Shown here one piece after another: positions 1 through 12,010 of a stretch of 51,623 nucleotides of DNA (the stretch's first letter is position 1; each line of letters begins with the position of its first letter). The translations under genes and the position numbers were made by a program. The notes under the pieces were generated by a model. It saw only the letters and a list, made by a program, of their open reading frames with translations, did not search any database and was not told the origin of the DNA. Source of the DNA: Helochares maculicollis (lineage: Eukaryota; Arthropoda; Insecta; Coleoptera; Hydrophilidae); contig JAWQRO010000162.1 in assembly GCA_033557835.1 (NCBI GenBank), forward strand, positions 1 to 51,623. The letters are read 5' to 3'.

Positions 1-21
1 TATATATATATATATATATAT
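1..21. repeat. (TA)n microsatellite at window edge
   Basis: Uninterrupted TA dinucleotides, cut by the window start. Confidence 0.95.
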
Positions 22-2364
22 TTTATTTGCGATTTTTATTTATTCTACAGAATCCTTACCAAAAATTTCCTTAAAAATTGCAATATTGGTCGCCTATAAA
101 CCCGCATAAACGTTTAATTTTAAACCTTCTTTCGTCTTGAAACTTCGTATATAAGATTTGTTTCGTGTTTTTTAAGTGTATAACAAATTTCAAGTCTAGA
201 TCTATTTTAACACCAGGTTTACTTAAAAATTTTCCAAACTCTGCAGGTAAACATGTACTTCCGGTGGTCCTACATGCCTCAAAAGCTGATACATATACAA
301 GTTTTTGCAATAATAGCCGTATACCAAATTTAATCGCTTCACCTCAAACTGTCGGACTGCTATCGTGTTCACATACACACAGGCAACATGCCAAAAATGG
401 TCAAAATGGATTCAGGGGCACTCAAAACGTGGAGATCCGTCAAAAACTCGAATTTTGTCATAATCCTCATGCCTTCCCTTTCCTATACTTCGTTTAGTAA
501 TACGGGAATGAAAAAAGTAACCCGATTTTAATATCTTTTTTTTAATTAATGAGAAATTATTATCAAATCAATGCGAAAGGAAAATTACATGGAAATAATT
601 AGAAAAAATACAGTTGTGAACCTACCTTGCAGTAATCGTATTAATAAGTTTTAATAACAGGTCTTCATTGGTTGCTTGCTCATTGATTGTAGCGGTGGTT
701 ATTTACGAGTGAATGTTGAACCCATAATTTTATAATCAAATTGATTCCACCTTGAAATATTCAGAGGATTTTTATCGAATCGCCGAGAAATATTTCATCG
801 CCAGGCGCTGTTTGGACTTGCCTAGTTTCACTTAAACTCAGGCCTAAGTTCGAAACCGTTAATTGAGATATTTAAAAAACATTAAATTTTAATTTCACTC
901 TCCTCATTAAAATTTCGCCGTAATGAGTAAACAGAAATTTTGTCCCTACTTTCCGACACAGAGTAGGTGGCAAATATAAAATCTAATCTGCATATTTAAA
1001 TTACTTCGCGAAATAAGCTTTTTAAATTTTCATTTCCTTAGCATCCTTTTCCTTAATTTTCGAAGAATAATATTCAATTAACTTTCTGGGCACTGTAGTG
1101 AAAATGTGGGGCTATTTACAAAACAAAATAACAACGTAAAAGGAGCTAATTTTAGATTTGATTATATTCATAGAAATGAATTATTAATTTTCCGTATTTA
1201 TTTTATAAAAACATTTCTATTTCTGTTTGTAAATATAATGACCGGATTGAATAGTCACGGGAGCGTTTAGCAAACTAAACGTCTCACCTCCCATGTGTAA
1301 TTAAAAAATATATATTTTCATTAAACACGTGCAGCACAAATCTAAAATATTTCAATTATTTTGCCTTTAAGCAAAAATGCCGCAGCTACGTTGCGGGCTC
1401 AAAGAATTTAAATATAAAAACAAAAGTGTTTCTATTCGCCAGTATAAAATTCACTCGGAGGTGATAGTTTCTATACGAGCAAGGTTAGTAAGTTTGATAC
1501 AGGAATTTTTTCGCTAAAATAATGTAATATCGTGGAAATTATCCTCCGCGCAGCAACACCTGCTTTTATTTAAGTCAATGTCGCTGTCGTACACCACACT
1601 TATATACATACACCTCTATCTGCCGGTCCGTACATAAACGAACTTACGTATGTACGTTATTATGTATACAGATATACATTAGATACTTACACGTACATAG
1701 TGCATGTTGACTTTTAATTACTTGCCTCTGTGTTATTTTGCTTTAATTTAAAGTTTCTGTGCGATATTTATTTAACAATCTTGCGAAATTTACATGGTGT
1801 GTATTGTTTTGTTTTTTATTTGCGTTAGAATTTGCGTCAGAATGAGGCATAATTGTTGTTTTTCGCGATAGGTTGTAATTCCATAGGTATTTTGCACGTT
1901 ACGGACGCGATAACAAAAACAAGTCGGAAACTTATCGCGCGGCTCCTGTACGGAATTAAAATTGAGGAGCCGCACGTCTGAGCCAAAAACACAGTTTCGT
2001 GTTAGCAACCCATAAATTCGACGCTCCACAATCTGGTTTTCCATTAAATGTGGCTTATATACACGCATGCATATTAACCTTAGCCCTTGAGAAAGACTGC
2101 AGCCCCTCAGTCAAAACACGTTAACCTCTGACCCTTCAAGAGCTCAACCCTTGCTTCCTCAGTTTTAAATGCCTTGACCTCTCCTCTTTCAGGAAATGTT
2201 AAGCCTTTTGGCGTCGTTTCTTTGTTTCGATTTCAATCTTTTTGTCTCACTTGGCTTGAGCTTGCCTATAACCAACTTTTGTATTCCTCCCGGTTATACG
2301 AAGTTTAATAAAGATCATGATCAAATTTGTCCTTTCACGTTTTGAGGATACCTTAAATTTGAAG

Positions 2365-2755
2365 TGTCGATTCAATATCTTGGATTTTGATACGAGAATT
2401 TAAAAGTCCTAACGCCGCAACGCCAAATCTCTAATTTGGATGAATTCACGATGACACAGACGAAACGAAACTCAGATAAAGTAAGCCGGACGTTCCAAAC
2501 GACATATTAAAGCCGAAATTGTCTCTATTAAAAACATTCTTGCAGACCACACGAATATTCGAAGTGCAGTTAAGATGATAATTAAATTTAATCTCGACTT
2601 TTAGAAGTATCGAATAAATATCATGAATTTCAATTGGAGAATTAAAAAAAAGTTACCGTAACGCCAAATCTAGAATTTGAATGAATACATGATGAAACAG
2701 GCGGAACGAAACTCTGATAAAATGAGCTAAACGTCCAAACGAGAATTTTTTAATT
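2365..2755. repeat. Direct repeat, two copies of about 140 bp, 245 bp apart
   Basis: The first copy is at about 2365-2505 and the second at about 2607-2750. Shared words are GAGAATTWAAA, AACGCCAAATCTMKAATTTG, ATGAATWCAYGATGAMACAG and ACGAAACTCWGATAAA. No open frame spans either copy. Confidence 0.75.
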
Positions 2756-4329
2756 CTTAAAATTTGAAATATCTACTTACCAATTTCTAAGTGTGGCATA
2801 GGAATGTAGAAGATGAACAAACAGAATTTCAATATACATTGAAAAACAACCTGGAAATGTTCAAACCGAAATTGACTACATTTTAAGCCGAGATTTAATC
2901 ATTTACTTCTGAAAACAAACATTACAATACAATCGATTAGAAATCTTTAAGTTCAGTTATTTTATACGGGTGATGCCGAAATTCGAAGCTGCGACTAAGA
3001 GATCTACAAAAATCTTAGACGACAGTCCAAAACCCTCGGATTTACCTTTTTCTTGAGACTTTTCCCGGAAACTCTCACATAGAGATGCCAAAATAAGTAC
3101 TTAAAACTCTTTAAATCATGAATTTGAAAACAGAAATGAAAGGCTAAAGCTAGAAGATTTTGAATTCTTTGCGTTATCTTTAGTATTTATTAAATTTTTG
3201 AGTCTACCAGAGTGAGTATTTAACTTAAATTATCATTAAACTTCAATTAAATTTTTTCGACGCTCATATTTCTTTCTATATGTAAACCTGATTGATTTAC
3301 TTCACCATAACCCTTTTAACAATAGCGACTGTGATTTGTTGCTCAAAATATTTAACGTTTTCAGACAATTGTGATTTGTCAGAAATTTGTACAGATATTT
3401 TGCCTGTTTTGAACAACTATAAGTAACCAAAAAAGTCCATCTTCTAAAAGAAAAATGCCGACTTATTGAAATCCTCAAAACATTTTAATAGTTATATAAA
3501 TTTAACTTCCTAGAGGAAAAACTCAATCAATCTCCGTTTCTTTTGCAAACTCTTTCTGCATGATATTTATTATGTAATTTTACAAATCGGATGGTACTTT
3601 TTAACTATACGCGTACTGCATATCTGTACTGCTGACTGGAGATACACCAGAATGTTAAACTCAAATTTTCTCAACAATGATGTCATTTTTTCACCACCTC
3701 GATATGTCCGTTTTTTTGCAACCGACTGTTCATAACTCCTTTTTTATGTAATCCATTTATATACAGCCTATTTTGTTTGCAGCACATTTTTTTCCTTAAC
3801 TGGTTTTCAATATCTCAGTTTTTATAGATAATCTCTTCAGCAAATCATTTTTTTTTCAGTAGCTTATTTTCTTGTTGCCAGGCTTTCCTGTCTTCCGTAT
3901 CTCGCAATACCCAATATATGTAGTTCTGCAAGAAATCTATAGTAATCCATATCTCCCTTCCCGGTCTTTTACTATGTACTTATTTACACAATAAATTTTA
4001 TTGGAAACCGATCGAAATGGACAATTCGGAGAGCCACGAGGAACGGCTCCTGATAAAACTTAATCTAAAATAAACATTGGAAATGATTAGGAGTCTCTTT
4101 TTGGCGTTCGTTACTTGTTGCTTAAATTGAATTAATTTAATGGCAGCTTATGAAATTACATCAATAATAATCATCATCATGTATCTGTTGCTAATTAAAC
4201 GGTGTAATTGAGTCGACTTGAAAAACAAATTGCTTGATTTATAAGCGAATGATTTAATCATTGTTGTTTGGCCTTTCAAACATCGCTTTTGATGAATTTA
4301 GTTTCCATCCTCTTCATCGCAGTTTTTAA

Positions 4330-4510
4330 TTTGTTTAGGGCATCGTCTTATTTAGTTGATCGGCTTTATTTGACTGTCTTTTAAATTTGATCGTCTTTAT
4401 ATTTGATGGTTTCTTTATTTGATCGTTTCCTGTTTCGATCACTTCTTTAGTTGTTTGACTTTTAATTTGATCGACCCTGTTTTAGATTTCCTTTTGTTTC
4501 GATTACCTCT
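4330..4510. repeat. Minisatellite-like tract, TTTATTTGATCGTCTT unit
   Basis: About eight degenerate copies of a 17-22-bp unit (TTTGATCG, CTTTATTTGAT) in succession. The copies are loose, and boundaries are approximate. Confidence 0.65.
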
Positions 4511-5769
4511 TTTTTCCGACAAGACCGTATTTGATAAATATTTTTATACTCTTTGCAGTAAATATTATAGCAGTAAAAGAAATATTTGTGTATGAACAGT
4601 TTTGTCTCCCAATTACTTCAAGGAAACTTGAGAAAAATATGTTTTTGTGTTCTAATATCGATGAGTACACACCAAAAATGTTGTCGAAAGGAAACACTTT
4701 ACATTCTCACATGTATTTATGTAGAACAAACGGACAGGAATTCAGCTGCGCTTAGGTTTAGCTGACTCGCTGGGTGCTTGGTCACAACATAAATATAATC
4801 GCAAACAATTGTATTTACCAACAATCTCAATAGAAAATTATAGTTTTCTGCGCAAAAGGCAAAAGCTATTCTTTTTTCTCCGCGTAAATTTTGTATAATA
4901 ATAAAACTACTTATCAATCTAAAATTTCAAGAGCGATAACAATTCACTGGCTTCTATATTTACATTATTCGACCTCATAAAACAGCACTTCCGGTACTCC
5001 TAGTGCTGAAATTCGGTATGAGCCAGTTTATTAATATTTTTAACTTATATACATGGTGCATATGCGAGACCGTAATAATTAATATTGTTAGAATTGCAAC
5101 GGAAATACATTTTTACACTCCTTTTGACTATACAGAACATAGTAAAACAATTACGAATAACAATTGACCTCTAGATTTTGACCGACTTTTGCGATTTTAG
5201 GGCCTCTGGAACTATTTCCATTATTTTGGACACTGTTTTTGTACTCTACTAATGATGTATGTTGTTTCCAATCTAAAAATAAGACATTTGTTTTATGTCT
5301 TCCATTTATCTACATTTGCAAACATTATGACCGTTGAGTCTTGTTAAATTGTGCTCTCTTAGATCAGTGAGAGTTGAAATTCATAACTAATTTAAGGATT
5401 GGCTGCGACAAAGTTGACAACGGTCTGTAAATCTCATTTTTTTTTTAAATTCTTTTGCCCTTAGATGGACTGTAATTCAAAGAGAATAACCATTTTTAAC
5501 CGTTAACTTCGTTTCGTACAAAACTGACGAACTACACCGTGTCAGAATTTCGTGTTCTTCATTTTTTCAAGCATTACTAATTGTACGACTATACAATATT
5601 ATTTCTGCAGTAATTTTTTATTGTATAAATTACTTAAAACTGTCTTATTGTAATTTTTATTCATATGTTTTGGGTGCACATACTCCAATTTTTTAGATTT
5701 GAAAGCATATTGTTATTAATCGTGAAAGGCCTTAGTTGTGGCTCTTAATATGGGAATGTGTCTGGATAT

Positions 5770-7780
5770 TAGAAATTTAGGTTGACGCTTTTAATTGAGA
5801 GCGAAGCTCGAATCGACGGTGCCGAAGGCACAGCTACCATATATGTTGATGCTTAGAAACAAATGATACATTTTTGATTAATTTAATTCGTGCCGAAATT
5901 TGATTGTAGTTTACGATTGTAAATTATTAAGAAATTAGACTTATTTGGGCAAAATTCTACATCTGATTCTTTGAATTGTAAAGCATATTTTTATATGCTT
6001 AAGTTAACAGTCTTACTAGCGGCATGCCTTTGGAAGTAAGACTCTTAATTTACACCGCAAGCCTTTCTTGATATTGTTCATTAATATTATTCTGGTGTTA
6101 ATATTTGACTGAGATTGACAAATTATGATTCTAAATTATGAAGAAATTAGATTTATGTGGATAAAACTCTACGTCTATTTCTCAGAGGATTTAAAATTAC
6201 ATCTGTATATTATTATACTGCATAAATGCGGTTATATTAAGTGCCAATTTTCTAGAGTTTTCTTTACTTGTATCATGTTTGGAAATTTCTGTCCATCGTA
6301 ATTCAGGAGGATATTGTTTCTCAACGCAAATAGTATTCGTGCAGGTTTTTATGCGGAATATTTCTAAAAGTTAGCGGCTTATGTTAATGCTCCTAATTGA
6401 GAGCAATGCTCAAATCAGCTGTGCTGAAGGCACAGCGCAAACTTGTCTTTTACCATGTTAAAATTCTTTCTACATTTTAATTATCTTTATAGTTTCTAAC
6501 TCGTCTTTTCAAATTAAAATTTCCTTACTTTTATCATGATTCTGACTATTTTAATTATATAGGATATTGTTTCTAAATGCAAACAGTTTACGCGCAGACT
6601 CTTATGCGGGACAATCTAATTTGTTCTCTTAACATTAAATTTGCTTTATTTTTATCATGATTTGAAAATTCAAAGTGTTTTCATTGTAGAAGATTGTGTT
6701 TCGGGAAAGTTAGAAGCTTAAATTGACGTTCTTAATAGAGAGAAAAGCTCGCATTAGCTGTGCCGAAGACACAGCTTAGATGTTTCATGATGTAAACCTC
6801 TTCATGCCTTAATATTTTCTATAAATCTCTTTAGTTTTTAATTTGTCTCCTCAAATTCAAATTGCTTTACTTTTTTAATAATTGGAGGATTCTGATTGTT
6901 TTAATTTAATCTAAAAACCTAGTAATTATCATTTTTCATCTAAAAACCGTGTAAGCTGCACTTTGGAAGCAGTATATTCTAGCTTTGCTCTCAACGAATC
7001 TAGGAACAATTTGCTACATAGAGGGTCAACTATACCTTTGACGTTCTTAATAGCGAAATGTTTCTAGATTAGTAGAAGCTTAGGTTGACGCTCTTACCTG
7101 AGAGCGAAGCACAAATGGGCTGTGCCAAAGGCACAGCTTAGACGTTCCGTGATGCAAACTTCTTAATGTCGTAAAATTTTCTATACATTTTACCAATCTC
7201 TTTAGTTTCTAATTTTTCTTCTCACATTCGAATTGCTTTACTTTTATTATGATTGGAGGTTTCTGATGGCTCTAATTTAATCTAGAAAGCTATCGATTAT
7301 CTTTTATCATCTTTAAAATGTGTAAACTTCGCTCTCAATTAAGATACTCAAAACCTAAGCTTCTAACAAATCTAGAAATACTTCACTATTAAGTACGTCA
7401 AAGAAGTTGACCGGCTCTGTACCAAATTGATTCTGGATTAGTTAGAGGCTAAGGTTGACGCTCTTAATTTAGAGCTAAGCTTAAATCAACTGTGCCGAAG
7501 GCACAGCTTAGACGTTTCTTGATGCAAACACTTAATGTTAGATTTTCTACACATTTCAATAATCTCCTTAGTTTCTAATTTGTCTCTTCACATTCAAATT
7601 ACTATACTTTTATAATGATTTGAAGATTCTGACTATTTTAATTATTGAGTATATTGTTTCTCAGTGCAAATAGCTTATGCGCAGGTTCTTATGTGGGATA
7701 CTTTTCAAAGTTAGAAGCTTAAGTTGACGATTCTAATTGAGAGCAGCGAAGCTCGAATCGGCGGTGCCGAAGGCACAGCG
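5770..7780. repeat. Dispersed repeat units with paired GAA-loop hairpins (6 direct copies)
   Basis: Six copies of a roughly 70-100-bp core share TTAGGTTGACG-TCTTAATTGAGAGC, then GAGC-GAA-GCTC, then GCTGTGCC-GAA-GGCACAGC, then TTAGACGTTT-TGATGCAAA. The second hairpin lies at 5819-5831, 6418-6436, 6757-6775, 7119-7137, 7490-7506 and 7764-7776. Copies are spaced about 600, 340, 360, 370 and 270 bp apart, with more weakly conserved sequence between them. At least one inverted partial copy (TCGCTCTCAATTAAGA...CCTAAGCTTCTAAC) lies at about 7327-7365. There is no coding potential. It may be a complex satellite or a non-autonomous transposon family. Confidence 0.85.
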
Positions 7781-10700
7781 ACAATTTTTTTTGTTAGAAT
7801 TTCATTTAGTTTGTAATTTGATTGCGGTAAAAAGATAAAAAGTATAAAAAAGTCAGAGATGGGAAAAATCCTATTTGGTCTATTTTTAATCGATTTAAAA
7901 GTACTACCACTAAATATAATTCCGTCAGTAAGTGCTAAAAATGTGTCCGTTTGCCACTGGACTATTCATATATTTAGCGGCGTTTTAACCAAAAAGCCCA
8001 TATTTCACAGGCAGAAGACAGTGAAGTGATCGGCGATTTGCTGATACTTTCAGGAGTAGGGGAAAAGATAGAGCGAAAATAAAATATTTTGGAACTCTGC
8101 AATTTGCAAGGTATTATTTATAGGGTATCAAATGTATGGGTTATCCGCATTTTGTAACATACGTTGCGGTGTAAATAAAATTTGCCCCATTCTGGCAGTT
8201 TGCCTATGCACTACAAACCTTAATGGCCAATTAAAAACGTAGAGGCGCCAATGCAGCAACAATCATCCGCATTCATCAATAACAAATAATGCTATACATA
8301 TAGAAAAAAACGTAATAACACTTCCCGGTAGTCGCGCTGTTTATTAATATTCGCATTTTTTTGCTTGTTTGCCTTACTGAGTGTGTAATGTGAAATATTT
8401 TTAAATTACATATGCAGCAATAAAAAAAAGCGATTGCATAACATACACATATCTTCTTGGGCAACAAACAAATTACAACGTAATGAAAATGTGCACGTAG
8501 GCTCCCCGGATTTTATGTAACTACAGCAGTGAGCAAATCATATGGACTGATCCTTCGGCCATGGCACAACCAGCCCTTAAGGTCGATATATACAGGATCG
8601 ATCAAAACGATTATGACGAATCGTTTGCTCGATTTTGCACTTGCCATGCTGTAAGCCACGCCGCTAGGATCTCAAATTTGCGGATACGAATTAAATCAGT
8701 CCGGCTTCTATGACCTCCATACTTGTCAACAGCGGTTTTTAAAAGGTAGTATCTCATACCCACATGCTACAGCCAAGCTATCTCACTCCGGCCAATTGAT
8801 TTGTCAATTTAATCGCGTCGGTGCCGTTCGCCAAGCGAATATAATTTTGTTGTTTACTATGTTGATGATTCACTATTTCCGGTTAAGTATGGTCTAAAGA
8901 ATGCGCTTCAGGTTCGCTCCGTCCATGGAGCGTTCATTCGTACTTAGACAATCCTGTATATACATATTATATTTATAGATGGCGAATCCATTCAACAAAT
9001 ATGTGTATGCATGGCCTACATTGCCGCACGAATCATAAAAGATTCGTTCATTCATTAAAATCCGATAGGTGTGTGCGAGTGTAAAACCGCCGTACAATCG
9101 GCTTTATTTTTTTTGATGCGGACGGGAAACCCAATAATTACATCTCGACATCCTTTTGTGGTTTTTTTCGCCTCGGCCAAGTCGACGCGATGCGATGGCT
9201 TTATTTTATCAATGAATTCGGATGATGTAAGTGCGCTGAAAAAACAAATAACAATAATCTCAAAGCGTACCGTTTTCGAGATATCTACGTAGTAAAACTA
9301 TGTACGGTCGAGCTGGATCAAAACGTTAAATTTTATGGCTAGAAAAGTTGTTGACCGCTAGCAAAGAGGCCTGGGAAAGGTTAGTGGGGCCTAGTGCGCT
9401 CCTGAATTACCCGTGAATATCGAATGTCGATTTGTGCTTTTGACTTTTGTACTGATTTCTGGTTTTTACATGAAAATTTTGCAAATTACTTGGGCGTCAG
9501 CTAGTCCATAAATCAATTGAACTAAATTTGGGATGTCTGCACTTAATTGTGCAATGCAAAAATCAACTAAAATTGTGCATTTCCATTGTTAACATGTCTG
9601 CAACCATTTCGTTCTTGTATAAAACGAAATTTGCAATTTATTTCTTAAGCATTATGACTTCCTGCTTAATGTATGCTTTTAAATGTATTTCATATATATT
9701 CTAACAATGTAATTCTAAAATATTACGCCTTATATAGCTGACCATAATTTTCTACCAATAAACTGCAAAGCACATTAATACTTATAAATGAGTTGGGGAA
9801 AACGTACAGAATTAAATGTTGTTAAGCTAAGAAAATCCCTTATTTAACATTCGTCAAAAAACATGTCCTTCAATTTTATATATGTATGGACAGCAGTTTT
9901 CGTCAATTTTTCTTTAACATTTCTGTTGTAGTATAAAGAGCAGTAAAGCAAAACTCACAATTGCCTGTTGTTTTTTCAAAACAAAAAAATTAACGTTTCA
10001 CTTTGTAAATTTTATCGACTGTATGGATTGACTTTGCCTTGAAATGTTAGATAAATTTGACTTAGTAGTCAAGAAAACTGAGAAACTGCACCTGAAAGAC
10101 ACATTCTTGGAATGTAATGGTTCCTTAATTAATTGATAAATTTAAGAAAATATCTGCTGAAAAATTATATTTTACAAAATCTTTTGCTGAAAAACTAAGA
10201 TTACTTAGGCTTAATTTCCTCTTGAAAAGTTTTTAAATCGAGTTTTAAATATAATAAAGCGCATCAAATTTAGAACTGCCGAATTTCATAAATTTTTCAC
10301 TAAGAGTTTGCAGTTTTCTTATTGGTAGGGCTAGAAATTAACTTTAAATTGAGCATTCTGCCATCTAATGCAAATAAAAACCCTAGATACAATATTTTTA
10401 TTGTTTTATTAAACTGTGTTTTAGATCCGCAATTATTGCACGAATGACATTTTTCATCAACAGTTTTTATCGACAAATACAATACATTTAATTAAAATCT
10501 AAAATCTCATGCGTTTCATCCTTTGGTTTTCCAGACATCAAAAATCATTTTTAAGGCACTTCAAATCTACACATGTTTCCTTAAACTAATTAATTAGCAA
10601 ATTTTCTCATCTAAAATAAGATTGATAACTATACTGTTACTGTTACATTTGTAAGCACGATTTTTTAACCTAGTATTTTTTTAAGAATTGGAGTTTATAT

Positions 10701-11454
10701 GTTGCCTTTATGCGATGGAAAAAAGCAAAAATTTACTGAAAAATGATAGAAAACGTCATCTACTGATTCAATTTGCAAAATTGCATAAAACACACATTAT
10801 TTTTGCAGAAATGATAATATCAAAAATTGGCCTAGGTTATTCTCGATATTTCCAATATTTAAATATGTTTCATTAAAAAGTTTCTTCTTGCTTTCTAGCA
10901 AAATATTGTTTTTATCAACATATGATAAAGTCTAATGCTTCAAGTTCTTAGTTAGCGATTTTCATTAGGTTACTTTATTGTCTCAGATTTTCCCATCCTA
11001 ATTAGGAATAACAATCATTCTGTAAAGCAACAGTTGCGCAATATAAGTATTTGTCTTCGGTGATTTTTAGAATATGTCTGTTTATTGCATCAAATCTATG
11101 AATGATTTTAAACATACTACTTAGTTGTATTTCTCTTCCTACGTTAAAGCAACATTTTTTCTTGCCTAATACTTGATTTTTTGTCTAAATTGATGTTTCT
11201 ATGATGTTTTCTTAAAGTAAATGAAAATATGCAAACATGTACATAGAAATGAGGAAAAAGTCATCTCTGACGTACTGACTCAATAGGCAAAAATACATAA
11301 GAATGCAAGAATGTTTTCGCTAAAATCTAGTATATTGTCAACATTTGCTAAAATTGATTGTGTGATAAGACTTAATTAAGTCAATAAATATGGACAATTT
11401 CTCAGGCAAGCTTAATTTCATGTACATGCTTAATTAGTGTTATTAAAGTATACA
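7781..11454. other. 5' region part 2: no host exon recognised
   Basis: From 8490 to 9430 the composition is nearer 45% GC, with no obvious repeat and no convincing frame. It could be conserved regulatory DNA or an unrecognised old transposon. From 9430 to 11454 it is strongly AT-rich with nothing recognised. Open frames in this stretch (8276-8467, 8894-9097, 9071-9292, 10300-10482, 10688-10876) show no family signature. Confidence 0.65.
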
Positions 11455-12010
11455 AGACAAAAATAGCGACAAATAGACACGTATATAAGTGAAAATGTGA
11501 AAAGCTTCCTACAAGAATTCATACATTCTATTAAATATTATACTATATACGATATAGGGTGTTTTCAGCACCACCCTTTAGGGACTTACTAACTTAGTGG
11601 ACCTACTCAATTTGTAATCATATTTTTATTGATATATATTTTGCTAGAAAATGCTCGTTTTCGAAGAGCTAACGCAAACTGTAATTTAAAGTAAAGAACT
11701 CAAAGTGAGCTTCTTTCGGTTTTCCAGTATTTTTTTTGTATTCCAGATCATAATTCACGACAAATAGACACGTTTGCAAGTCGAAATTTGAAATTATTAC
11801 AAGAATGTTTACATTCGTTAACATGTAGGATATAAAGTGATTTCAATACGGCCCTTCAGCAATTTATAAACCATCTGGACTTGACCATTCTTTATTACAG
11901 ATATAAAGCCCGTGTTTTGTTAGAAAATACTCGTTATCGAAGAGCAAATCGAATGTAAAGTAAAAATTTCAAATTGTACTTCATTTTTCTATGTAATAAT
12001 CGATTTCGCC
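11455..12010. repeat. Diverged tandem duplication, about 291-bp period
   Basis: GACAAATAGACACGT occurs at 11468 and 11759. GTTTTGYTAGAAAAT-CTCGTT-TCGAAGAGC occurs near 11640 and 11915. Intervening words (TACAAGAAT, ACATTC, GATATA-GGTG, GGACYT) keep order. Two units, roughly 70% alike by eye. Confidence 0.75.

Larger units (their letters stand above)
1..5769. other. 5' region part 1: no host exon recognised
   Basis: AT-rich non-coding DNA, apart from the direct repeat (2365-2755) and minisatellite (4330-4510) listed separately. The stretch from about 1900 to 2240 is somewhat GC-richer, with a loose pyrimidine-rich repeat of CCTTGA/CCCTTCA words at about 2070-2220. The open frames at 71-497, 1790-2068 and 4503-4917 lack recognisable domains and overlap on both strands, as chance frames do. 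Confidence 0.7.

Noticed and set aside
5770..7780. Helitron 3' ends (hairpin followed by CTRR)
   Set aside because: Hairpins are followed by TTAGACG rather than CTRR(T), and no TC 5' ends or replication initiator/helicase coding were seen.
5770..7780. CRISPR-like array, given regular palindromic repeats
   Set aside because: Spacing is hundreds of bases and irregular, inter-repeat sequence is itself partly repeated, and the window is eukaryotic.
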